Shown here one piece after another: positions 41,645 through 49,256 of a stretch of 64,000 nt of DNA; positions within the stretch are counted from its first letter, which is position 1; each line of letters begins with the position of its first letter. A model generated the notes under the pieces. It ran no database searches and was not told the DNA's origin. It worked only from the letters and a program-made list of their open reading frames with translations. The position numbers were made by a program, and so were the translations under genes. Source of the stretch: Ramlibacter agri (GTDB taxonomy: Bacteria; Pseudomonadota; Gammaproteobacteria; Burkholderiales; Burkholderiaceae_C); contig NZ_JABBFX010000003.1 of NCBI RefSeq assembly GCF_012927085.1, positions 744,001 to 808,000 of the forward strand. Reading direction: 5' to 3'.

Positions 41645-42922
41645 CTACGGCAGCAGCTTTTCCTTGCGCATCTGGTCCGCGACGTCCTCCCGCTCGCGGA
41701 TCATGTGCACCTGGCTGCCATCGACCAGCAATTCTGCCGGCCGGCCGCGCGCGTTGTAGTTGCTGGCCATGCTCATGCAATAGGCGCCGGCAGACAGCAC
41801 GGCCAGGAACTCGCCCGGCTCGACCGACAGCTTGCGGTCGCGGCCGATCCAGTCGCCGCTCTCGCACACCGGCCCGACCACGTCGAAAGTCGCCGGCTTC
41901 ACTTCATTGCGCGCCAGCGGCACGATGGCATGGAAGGCCTCGTACATGGCGGGCCGCGGCAGGTCGTTCATCGCCGCGTCGACGATGCAGAAGTTCTTCT
42001 GCTCGCCCGGCTTCAGGTACAGCACTTCGGTGACGCACAGGCCGGCGTTGCCCACCAGCGAACGCCCCGGTTCGATCATCAGTTCGCGGTCGCCGTAGCC
42101 GCGGGCGTCGAGCTTGGCCAGCAGCTGCTGCCACAGCGCGTCGGCTGCGGGCGGCTGTTCGCCGGTGTAGTTGATGCCCAGGCCGCCGCCGAAGTCGATG
42201 TGGTGCAGGCGGATGCCGGCGCGCTCGACGCTGTCCACCAGGTCCAGGATGCGGTCCATCGCATCGAGGTAGGGCGACATGAAGGTGATCTGCGAGCCGA
42301 TGTGGCAGTCGATGCCCACCACCTGCAGCCCGGGCAGCTGCGCCGCGCGCTGGTAGGCGAGCAGGGCATCCTTGTGCGCGATGCCGAACTTGTTGCCCTT
42401 GAGGCCCGTGGAGATGTACGGGTGCGTCTTGGGGTCGACATCGGGGTTCACGCGCAGGCTGACCGGCGCGCGCTTGCCCATTTCGACGGCCACGGCGCTC
42501 AGCACCTCGAGTTCGGCTTCGCTTTCCACGTTGAAGCAGCGGATGCCGACTTCCAGGGCGCGCCGCATCTCGCGCCGGGTCTTGCCGACGCCGGAGAAGA
42601 TGATCTCGCCCGCCGGGACGCCGGCGGCCAGCACGCGCTCCAGCTCGCCGCCCGACACGATGTCGAAGCCGCAGCCGGCGCGCGCGAACAGCTGCAGGAT
42701 GGCCAGCGAGGAGTTCGCCTTCATCGCGTAGCAGACCTTCGCCTTGCGGCCGGCGAAGCCGCGCTGGTAGGCCGCGAGCGCCGCCAGCATGGAAGCCTTG
42801 GAATAGACGAACAGCGGCGTGCCGTGCTCGCGCGCGAGGTCGGCCAGGCGCACGTCTTCCACGTAGAGTTCGTCGCCACGGTAATGGACCTGTGGCTGGC
42901 CGGGAAGGACCGTCGCGCTCAT
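41645..42922 (-). CDS. lysA: Diaminopimelate decarboxylase
   Basis: 425 residues, fold-type III PLP enzyme that makes lysine from meso-diaminopimelate. PLP lysine is Lys68 in CYAMKANSS. Other markers: HIGSQIT, DFGGGLGINY, EPGRSLVGNAG and CESGDWIGRDR, with the Tyr-containing GAYCMSMASNYN near the end. The start ATG overlaps the stop of the upstream LptM-like lipoprotein gene by four bases, the usual Burkholderiales pairing. Confidence 0.97.
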   Translation of the reverse strand: MSATVLPGQPQVHYRGDELYVEDVRLADLAREHGTPLFVYSKASMLAALAAYQRGFAGRKAKVCYAMKANSSLAILQLFARAGCGFDIVSGGELERVLAAGVPAGEIIFSGVGKTRREMRRALEVGIRCFNVESEAELEVLSAVAVEMGKRAPVSLRVNPDVDPKTHPYISTGLKGNKFGIAHKDALLAYQRAAQLPGLQVVGIDCHIGSQITFMSPYLDAMDRILDLVDSVERAGIRLHHIDFGGGLGINYTGEQPPAADALWQQLLAKLDARGYGDRELMIEPGRSLVGNAGLCVTEVLYLKPGEQKNFCIVDAAMNDLPRPAMYEAFHAIVPLARNEVKPATFDVVGPVCESGDWIGRDRKLSVEPGEFLAVLSAGAYCMSMASNYNARGRPAELLVDGSQVHMIREREDVADQMRKEKLLP

Positions 42923-43176
42923 GGCTGCACCCCCGGCACGGCCTTGCCCGACTCCGGCACGGCCGAAGCGGCCGGCCGGGGCGTGGTGACCGCCGTGGAC
43001 GGCGCCGGCGTGATGATCTCGCCCAGCGTGGTGCGGCCGGCGGCCGCTTCGCCCTGGGGCAGGTAGAGTGGGCCCTTCTGGCCGCAGGCGCCCAGCAACG
43101 CGACCCCGGCCGCGGCGAGGACAAGGCGGCGCGCGGGGGCGCTGACTAGAATTTGGAAAAGACGAAACCCTGGCAT
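42919..43176 (-). CDS. LptM/YifL-like small lipoprotein
   Basis: 85 residues. A hydrophobic signal ends in lipobox LGAC followed directly by GQKGPLYLP, the signature of LptM, which assists maturation of the LPS translocon LptDE at the outer membrane. The tail is Pro/Ala/Thr-rich. The ATG at 43176 is only 12 bases from the divergent cyaY ATG, so the true start could be downstream at a non-ATG codon, or the two promoters sit inside the opposing coding regions. Identification rests on the short motif but is solid given the lysA neighbour. Confidence 0.85.
   Translation of the reverse strand: MPGFRLFQILVSAPARRLVLAAAGVALLGACGQKGPLYLPQGEAAAGRTTLGEIITPAPSTAVTTPRPAASAVPESGKAVPGVQP
43147..43152 (+). 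promoter_or_regulatory. -10 box for cyaY
   Basis: TAGAAT, 36 bases before the cyaY ATG and inside the first codons of the divergent LptM-like gene. No clear -35 match. Confidence 0.45.
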
Positions 43177-43188
43177 CTGGAAATTGTA

Positions 43189-43518
43189 ATGACCGACCTC
43201 GAGTACCTCGACCACGCCGAAGCCCTTCTTGCCCGCGTCGAGGCCTGCTGTGACTCCATCAACGAAAAAACCGACGCCGACGTCGACAACCAGCGCGTCG
43301 GCGGGATGGTCACGCTGACCTTCGCCGACCGCACCCAGATCATCATCAACCTGCAGAAACCGCTGCAGGAGGTCTGGATGGCCGCCAGGGCGGGCGGCTT
43401 CCACTACAAGTTCAACGGCCAGGAGTGGCGCGACAGCAAGGGGACCGGCGAATTCTGGTCCGACCTGGCGCGCTACGCCAGCCAGCAGGCCGGCGAGCCG
43501 CTGGCCTTCAGTTCCTGA
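43189..43518 (+). CDS. cyaY: Iron-donor/frataxin-like protein CyaY
   Basis: 109 residues. The frataxin fold is shown by DLEYLDHAEALLARVEACCDSIN, the acidic first helix that binds iron, and VTLTFADRTQIIINLQKPLQEVWMAARAGGFHYKF, the conserved sheet. It regulates iron-sulfur cluster assembly with IscS. The start at 43189 matches the family; an upstream in-frame ATG at 43153 would add 12 residues. The last 11 bases overlap the convergent mrcA gene. Confidence 0.96.
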   Translation: MTDLEYLDHAEALLARVEACCDSINEKTDADVDNQRVGGMVTLTFADRTQIIINLQKPLQEVWMAARAGGFHYKFNGQEWRDSKGTGEFWSDLARYASQQAGEPLAFSS

Positions 43519-45994
43519 ACAGGTCCAGGATACTGCGCTTCTCGTCCGGCGCCGGCTGACGCGGCGCCGGCGGCTGGCCGTCGGAATTGGCCATGCTGCG
43601 GTCCGTGGACGGCGAGCCGGGCGAGGCCTCGCCCGAGGGGCCGGCCGGCGCCTGGGGCGCCGGCGCGCCATTGCCGCCACCGGGGTCGCCGCCAGTCAGG
43701 CCCAGGCTGGAGACGCCCTTGCCGGGTGCGTACTCGTCGTAGTACCACTCGCCGCCGACGTTGATGACGCCTTCGGGCGCGGATGGCTCCATGACCGGCA
43801 CCCCCTTGAGCGCCGTGCGCATGAAGTCGATCCAGATCGGCACGCTCAGGCTGCCGCCCGTTTCGCGGTCGCCCAGCGAGCGGGGGTTGTCGTAGCCGAC
43901 CCACACGATCGCGGTCAGCGTGGGCTGGAAGCCGTTGAACCAGCTGTCGATGGAGTCGTTGGTGGTGCCGGTCTTGCCGTACAGGTCCGGGCGCCCCAGT
44001 TCCTTCTGCGTGCGGGCGGCGGTGCCGATGCGGGCCACTTCCTGCAGCAGGCGGTCCATGATGAAGGCGTTGCGGGCGTCGATGGCGCGCATCGCCTCGT
44101 TGGGCAGCGGCGGCTGGCTTTCCACCAGCACCTTGCCCTTGGCGTCCGTCACGCGGGTGATCAGCCAGGGATTGACGCGGTAGCCGCCGTTGGCGAACAC
44201 CGAGTAGGCCAGCGCCTGCTGCATCGGCGTGACCGAGCCGGCGCCCAGCGCCATGGTCAGGTAGGGCGGGTGCTTGTCGGCGTCGAAGCCGAAGCGCGTG
44301 ATCCAGTCCTGCGCGTTCTGCGTGCCCACGGCCTGCAGGATGCGGATCGAGATCATGTTCTTCGACTTGGCGAGGCCGGTGTGCAGCGGCATCGGGCCTT
44401 CGAACTTGCCGTCGTAGTTCTTCGGCTCCCAGGGCTGGCCGCCGGTGACGCCGGCGTCGAAGAACAGCGGCGCGTCGTTGATGATGGTCGAAGGCGTGAA
44501 GCCCTTTTCCAGCGCCGCGGAGTAGATGAAGGGCTTGAAGCCGGAACCGGGCTGGCGCCACGCCTGGGTGACGTGGTTGAACTTGTTCTTGTTGAAGTCG
44601 AAGCCGCCCACCAGCGCGTGCACGGCGCCGTCGCGCGGGTCGAGGGCGACAAAGGCGCCTTCCACCTCGGGCAGCTGGGTGATTTCCCAGGCGTCCTTGG
44701 GCGTCTTCATCACGCGGATGACGGCGCCGCGGCGGATCTTGATCTTGGGCGTGGCCTTGTCCGACAGGCCGGAGCGGGCGGCTTCCAGGCCGGCGCCGAC
44801 GATCTCCACCTTGTCGCCGTTGGCGCGCACCGCGGTGATCTTCTTCGGGTTGACGTCCAGCACCACGGCCGCCAGCACATCGCCGTTGTCCGGGTGGTCG
44901 GACAGGGCGTCGTCCACCGCGTCGTCCAGCTCCTTGGGGTCGTTGGGCAGGTCGACGAAGCGCTCCGGACCGCGGTAGATCTGGCGCTTCTCGTAGTTCA
45001 TGATCCCGGCGCGCAGGGACTTGTACGCGGCTTCCTGCTCGCTGGCCTTGACCGTGGTGTAGACGTTCAGGCCGCGGGTGTAGGTCTCGTCGCCGTACTG
45101 GGCGTAGACCAGCTGGCGCACCATTTCGGCAACGTACTCGGCGCGGATGGCGGTGGTCTGCGTGCCGGTGCGCACGTGCAGTTCCTGCTTCTTGGCTTCG
45201 TCGGCCTGCTGGGCCGTGATGAAACCGTTTTCTTCCATCCGTTCGATGATGTACAGCTGGCGGGCGCGGGCGCGGGCCGGGTTGGACACCGGGTTGTAGG
45301 CCGAAGGGGCCTTGGGCAGGCCGGCCAGCATGGCCGCTTCGGCGATGGTGATGTCCTTCAGCGGCTTGCCGAAGTAGATCTCGCAGGCGGCCGCGAACCC
45401 GTAGGCGCGGTTGCCCAGGAAGATCTGGTTCATGTAGATCTCGAGGATCTGGTCCTTCGTCAGCAGGTGTTCCAGCTTGAAGGTGAGCAGCACCTCGTAC
45501 AGCTTGCGGGTGTACGTCTTCTCCGTGGACAGGTAGACGTTGCGGGCCACCTGCATGGTGATGGTGGAGGCACCCTGGGCCTTCACGCGCCCCAGATTGG
45601 CGATGGCGGCGCGCACCATGCCCTTGTAGTCGACGCCGGAGTGCTCGTAGAAGCGGGCGTCCTCGATGGCGAGCACCGCGTGCTTCATGACCGCGGGAAT
45701 CTCGCCGATCGGCGTCATGTTGCGCCTTTCCTCGCCGAACTCGCCCAGGAGCACGTTGTCGCTGGAAAAGATGCGCAGGGGCAGCTTGGGCCGGTAGTCG
45801 GCCAGGTCGCCGATGTCCGGCAGGTTGGGGTAGGCCACGGCCAGGGCCACGGCGCCGACGATGACGGCGGACGCGACCACGGCAAAAGCCAGGCCGAAGA
45901 CCCAGGCGAAGAACTTGAGGATGAAACGCTGCCAGCCGGGCCGGCGGGGGGAGGAGCCGGGGCTGGGAGTTTCGGAAGACGGATCGGAAGGCAT
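43508..45994 (-). CDS. mrcA: Penicillin-binding protein 1A (bifunctional peptidoglycan synthase)
   Basis: 828 residues. One transmembrane segment (about 25-54), glycosyltransferase family 51 domain with catalytic Glu111 in IEDARFYEHSGVD and STITMQVARN, then an OB-like insert and a transpeptidase domain with the SxxK serine in PGSGFKPF, SKN motif (LAKSKNM) and KTG triad (YGKTGTTND). It polymerises and cross-links peptidoglycan. The C-terminal tail is Gly/Pro/Ser-rich. It is divergent from pilM, the standard arrangement in beta- and gammaproteobacteria. Confidence 0.97.
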   Translation of the reverse strand: MPSDPSSETPSPGSSPRRPGWQRFILKFFAWVFGLAFAVVASAVIVGAVALAVAYPNLPDIGDLADYRPKLPLRIFSSDNVLLGEFGEERRNMTPIGEIPAVMKHAVLAIEDARFYEHSGVDYKGMVRAAIANLGRVKAQGASTITMQVARNVYLSTEKTYTRKLYEVLLTFKLEHLLTKDQILEIYMNQIFLGNRAYGFAAACEIYFGKPLKDITIAEAAMLAGLPKAPSAYNPVSNPARARARQLYIIERMEENGFITAQQADEAKKQELHVRTGTQTTAIRAEYVAEMVRQLVYAQYGDETYTRGLNVYTTVKASEQEAAYKSLRAGIMNYEKRQIYRGPERFVDLPNDPKELDDAVDDALSDHPDNGDVLAAVVLDVNPKKITAVRANGDKVEIVGAGLEAARSGLSDKATPKIKIRRGAVIRVMKTPKDAWEITQLPEVEGAFVALDPRDGAVHALVGGFDFNKNKFNHVTQAWRQPGSGFKPFIYSAALEKGFTPSTIINDAPLFFDAGVTGGQPWEPKNYDGKFEGPMPLHTGLAKSKNMISIRILQAVGTQNAQDWITRFGFDADKHPPYLTMALGAGSVTPMQQALAYSVFANGGYRVNPWLITRVTDAKGKVLVESQPPLPNEAMRAIDARNAFIMDRLLQEVARIGTAARTQKELGRPDLYGKTGTTNDSIDSWFNGFQPTLTAIVWVGYDNPRSLGDRETGGSLSVPIWIDFMRTALKGVPVMEPSAPEGVINVGGEWYYDEYAPGKGVSSLGLTGGDPGGGNGAPAPQAPAGPSGEASPGSPSTDRSMANSDGQPPAPRQPAPDEKRSILDLFRN

Positions 45995-46026
45995 AGAACT
46001 CCAGCGGGGGGCGTCCCGGGTCGCCC

Positions 46027-46032
46027 ATTATA
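46027..46032 (-). promoter_or_regulatory. -10 box upstream of mrcA
   Basis: Perfect TATAAT on the minus strand, 32 bases before the mrcA ATG. No good -35 is seen at the expected distance. The remainder of the 265-base mrcA-pilM intergenic region shows no gene; a possible pilM promoter around 46205-46235 is not clear. Confidence 0.5.
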
Positions 46033-46259
46033 AAAACGCCCTCATCCGACCCCGCGGACGCTGGACAGTTCCGCTGCCGGCGCCTTGCGCCGCCGGCTTA
46101 AGCCGGGCAGTGGGGCCATCCCTCCGCGTCGTTTCCTGACAACGTGCGCAGGGGGCTGAAGCCGGAATTTCCTTTATCGGACAAGGATGTTACTGCTAGC
46201 ATTCAAGTGGAATCTTAAGTTTGTTACGCCTTGAAATACGGGCGTTTCGGGAGAAGAGT

Positions 46260-47339
46260 TTGACCTCACTCGGCTCAATGTTCAGCCGGCAGGCCGCCCC
46301 GCTGATCGGCCTGGACATCAGTTCCTCCAGCGTGAAGCTGGTCGAGCTCGGGCGCGCCAGGGACGGCACCTATGTGCTGGAACGCTGCGCTATCGAGCCC
46401 TTGGAACGCGGCTGGATCAATGACGGCAACGTGGAAAAGTTCGACGAAGTGGCCGAAGCCATGCGCCGCGTGGTCAAGAAAAGCGGGACCCGCACCCGCA
46501 ACGTGGCCATGGCCCTGCCGGCGTCGGCCGTCATCACCAAGAAGATCATCCTGCCCGGGGGCCTGCGCGACGAAGAGCTCGAAGTGCAGGTCGAGACGGA
46601 AGCCAACCAGTACATTCCGTTCTCGCTGGACGAAGTGAGCCTGGACTTCTGCGTGGTCGGGCCCAGCCCCACGTCGCAAGGCGACGTGGAGGTGCTGATC
46701 GCCGCCTCGCGCAAGGAAAAGGTGCAGGACCGCCAGGGCCTGGCCGAGGCCGCCGGCCTGAAGCCGGTGATCATCGACGTCGAATCCTATGCCTCCCGGC
46801 TGGCCGCCGGCCGCCTGATCCAGGGCCTGCCCAATGGCGGGCTGGACCAGATGGTGGCGCTGTTCGAGGTGGGTGCGTCCACCACCAGCATGCAGGTGAT
46901 CCGCAACGACGAGGTCCTGTACGACCGCGACCAGGCTTTCGGCGGCGCCCAGCTCACGCAGCTGATCGTGCGCCAGTACGGCTTCTCGCCGGAAGAAGCC
47001 GAGACCAAGAAGCGCAGCGGCGAACTGCCGGAAGACTACGAGATGGGCGTGCTGAAGCCCTTCGTGGACAGCATGGCGCAGGAAGTCGCCCGCGCGCTGC
47101 AGTTCTTCTTCACCAGCACGCCGCACAACCGCGTCGACCACATCATGGTGGCCGGCGGCTCCGCCGCGCTGCCGGGCCTCGGCGAAGCCATCACCGCCCA
47201 GACTTCCTTCGCCTGCGACCTGGCCGACCCGTTCTCGGGCATGCAGATCGGTGACGGCGTGCGGGAGAAGAAGGTGCGCCGCGAGGCGCCCTCGTACCTG
47301 ACGTCCTGTGGCCTGGCCATGCGGAGGTTCATGCAGTGA
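46260..47339 (+). CDS. pilM: Type IV pilus inner-membrane assembly protein PilM
   Basis: 359 residues from a TTG start at 46260, chosen because GGGAG (46249-46253) lies six bases upstream; the in-frame ATG at 46278 has no well-placed ribosome site. Actin-like ATPase fold: PLIGLDISSSSVKLVELG, ALFEVGASTTSMQV, MVAGGSAALPGLGE. It is cytoplasmic and binds the PilN N-terminus. It begins the pilMNOPQ operon; the stop overlaps the GTG start of pilN. Confidence 0.95.
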   Translation: MTSLGSMFSRQAAPLIGLDISSSSVKLVELGRARDGTYVLERCAIEPLERGWINDGNVEKFDEVAEAMRRVVKKSGTRTRNVAMALPASAVITKKIILPGGLRDEELEVQVETEANQYIPFSLDEVSLDFCVVGPSPTSQGDVEVLIAASRKEKVQDRQGLAEAAGLKPVIIDVESYASRLAAGRLIQGLPNGGLDQMVALFEVGASTTSMQVIRNDEVLYDRDQAFGGAQLTQLIVRQYGFSPEEAETKKRSGELPEDYEMGVLKPFVDSMAQEVARALQFFFTSTPHNRVDHIMVAGGSAALPGLGEAITAQTSFACDLADPFSGMQIGDGVREKKVRREAPSYLTSCGLAMRRFMQ

Positions 47340-48037
47340 TCCTCATCAACCTTCTGCCGCACCGAGAGGCGGCCCGCAAGAAACGGCGCGAGGGCTTCTA
47401 CGCGGCCCTCGGCGGCGCGGCGTTCGCCGGCGGCCTGATCGCCGGCGCCATCTTCCTCTGGTTCGCCGCCCAGATCAGCAACCAGCAGGAGCGCAACCAG
47501 CTGCTGGCGTCCGAGATCAAGAAGCTCGAATCCCAGATCAAGGACATCGCCAGCCTGCAGGAAGAAATCGCCGCCCTGCGCGCGCGCCAGCAGGCGGTGG
47601 AAGACCTGCAGGCCGATCGCAACGTGCCGGTCTACCTGCTCAATGAACTGGTGCGGCAGCTGCCCGACGGCGTCTACCTCACCAGCATGAAGCAGACCAA
47701 CGACGTCGTGGCGCTGACCGGGATCGCCCAGTCGAACGAGCGGGTGTCGGAGCTGCTGCGCAACCTCGGTTCCGCCAGCCCCTACATCACCAAGCCGGAG
47801 CTGATCGAGATCGTGGCCACCAACGTGCAGCTCAGCCCGAAGGACTCGCGCCGCGTGTCCAACTTCAGCATGCGCGTGAAGCTGCTGAAGGCGAGCGAGG
47901 CCGCGAAGGCCGCGTCCGCGGCCGCCGCCGCAGCGGCTTCCGCCGCCGGCACGGCTCCCGCCACCCTGGCGCCCGCGGCGGCCGTGCCCGCCAGCGGAGC
48001 GGTCGCAACCGCGGCTCCTGCCTCGGCCAAGAAGTGA
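47336..48037 (+). CDS. pilN: Type IV pilus assembly protein PilN
   Basis: 233 residues. The N-terminal INLLPHREAARKKRRE binds PilM; a single transmembrane helix (about 25-45) is followed by a coiled coil (NQLLASEIKKLESQIKDI) and a ferredoxin-like periplasmic domain. The final 40 residues are an Ala-rich tail. Start is GTG, overlapping pilM (GTGA). Confidence 0.96.
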   Translation: MILINLLPHREAARKKRREGFYAALGGAAFAGGLIAGAIFLWFAAQISNQQERNQLLASEIKKLESQIKDIASLQEEIAALRARQQAVEDLQADRNVPVYLLNELVRQLPDGVYLTSMKQTNDVVALTGIAQSNERVSELLRNLGSASPYITKPELIEIVATNVQLSPKDSRRVSNFSMRVKLLKASEAAKAASAAAAAAASAAGTAPATLAPAAAVPASGAVATAAPASAKK

Positions 48038-48051
48038 TGAAGGACTGACCC

Positions 48052-48717
48052 ATGGCAACTGCCGCCCGCAAGTTCGACATGGCCGCGCTGCAGGAGAAGC
48101 TCACCTCCCAGTTCCGCGGACTGAACCCGAACGATCCCTCCGTCTGGCCCATCGTCCCCAAGACGCTGCTCTGCCTGGCCGTGACCATCGCCATCGTCGT
48201 GGCGCTCTGGTTCCTCTGGCTCACCACCTCCGCCGAGGAACTGCAGGCCGAGGAGGCGAAGGAGATCGGCCTGCGCGAGGACTACAAGAAGAAGCTCACG
48301 CAGGCGGTCAACCTCGACGCCCTGCGCAAGCAGCGTGAACAGGTCCAGCAATACGTGACGCAGCTGGAAAAGCAGCTCCCGAGCAAGGCCGAAATGGACG
48401 CCCTGTTGTCCGACATCAACCAGGCGGGCCTCGGCCGCAGCCTGAACTTCGACCTGTTCCGTCCCGGCAGCGTGAGCGTGCGCGAGTACTACGCGGAACT
48501 GCCCATCGCCGTGAAGGTGACCGGGCGCTACCACGACATCGGCTCCTTCGCGTCCGACATCGCCCACCTCTCGCGCATCGTGACGCTGAACAACCTGCAG
48601 ATCGCCCCCGCCGCCGAAGGCAAGCTGTCGCTGGAAGCGACGGCCAAGACCTTCCGCTACCTCGACCAGGACGAGGTCTCGGCGCAGCGCAAGTCCTCGC
48701 CGAAGGGCAAGAAATGA
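48052..48717 (+). CDS. pilO: Type IV pilus assembly protein PilO
   Basis: 221 residues. Transmembrane helix near 40-60 (LLCLAVTIAIVVALWFLWL), coiled coil, then the periplasmic domain with LSDINQAGLGRSLNFDLF and ELPIAVKVTGRYHDIGSFASDIA, characteristic of PilO. It pairs with PilN in the alignment complex between PilM and the secretin. AAGGA precedes the ATG. The stop overlaps the pilP start. Confidence 0.96.
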   Translation: MATAARKFDMAALQEKLTSQFRGLNPNDPSVWPIVPKTLLCLAVTIAIVVALWFLWLTTSAEELQAEEAKEIGLREDYKKKLTQAVNLDALRKQREQVQQYVTQLEKQLPSKAEMDALLSDINQAGLGRSLNFDLFRPGSVSVREYYAELPIAVKVTGRYHDIGSFASDIAHLSRIVTLNNLQIAPAAEGKLSLEATAKTFRYLDQDEVSAQRKSSPKGKK

Positions 48718-49256
48718 GCCGCGTCCTCTTGTTGTCCCTGGCCGCCGCCGCCGCCCTGAGCGCCTGCGGGTCGAGCGACCAGGACGAGATCCAGCAGTGG
48801 ATGCGCGAACAGCGCGCCGCCACCAAGCCCAGCGTGCAGCCCATTCCCGAGCCGAAGAAATTCGTGCCGCAGGACTACACGCAGGAAAGCGGCACCGATC
48901 CCTTCAGCAACGTGAAGCTCACGCAGGCGCTGAAGAAGGATTCGCAGCAGAGCAACTCGGCCAGCGCCGCGCTCGTCGCGCCGGAGCTGAACCGGCGCAA
49001 GGAACCGCTGGAAAGCTTCCCGCTGGACACGATGGCCATGGTCGGCAGCCTGGTGAAACAGGGCCAGCCGGTGGCGCTGGTGAAGGTCGACAACCTGCTG
49101 TACCAAGTGCACCCGGGCAACTACCTGGGGCAGAACTACGGTCGCATCACGAAGGTGACCGAAACGGAGGTCCTGTTGCGCGAACTCGTGCAGGACGCCG
49201 CTGGCGAATGGGTGGAAAGGACCGCGTCGCTGCAACTGCAGGAGAAGGCAAAATGA
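48714..49256 (+). CDS. pilP: Type IV pilus lipoprotein PilP
   Basis: 180 residues. Signal and lipobox LSAC (near residue 18), then a flexible linker and the beta-sandwich HR domain (LDTMAMVGSLVKQGQPVALVKVDNLLYQVHPGNYLGQNYGRI) that links PilNO to the PilQ secretin. It overlaps pilO and pilQ by four bases each. Confidence 0.95.
   Translation: MSRVLLLSLAAAAALSACGSSDQDEIQQWMREQRAATKPSVQPIPEPKKFVPQDYTQESGTDPFSNVKLTQALKKDSQQSNSASAALVAPELNRRKEPLESFPLDTMAMVGSLVKQGQPVALVKVDNLLYQVHPGNYLGQNYGRITKVTETEVLLRELVQDAAGEWVERTASLQLQEKAK

Noticed and set aside
48797..49252. Extended N-terminus for pilQ through the pilP region
   Set aside because: The extension is an out-of-frame reading of pilP; the signal peptide fixes the start at 49253.
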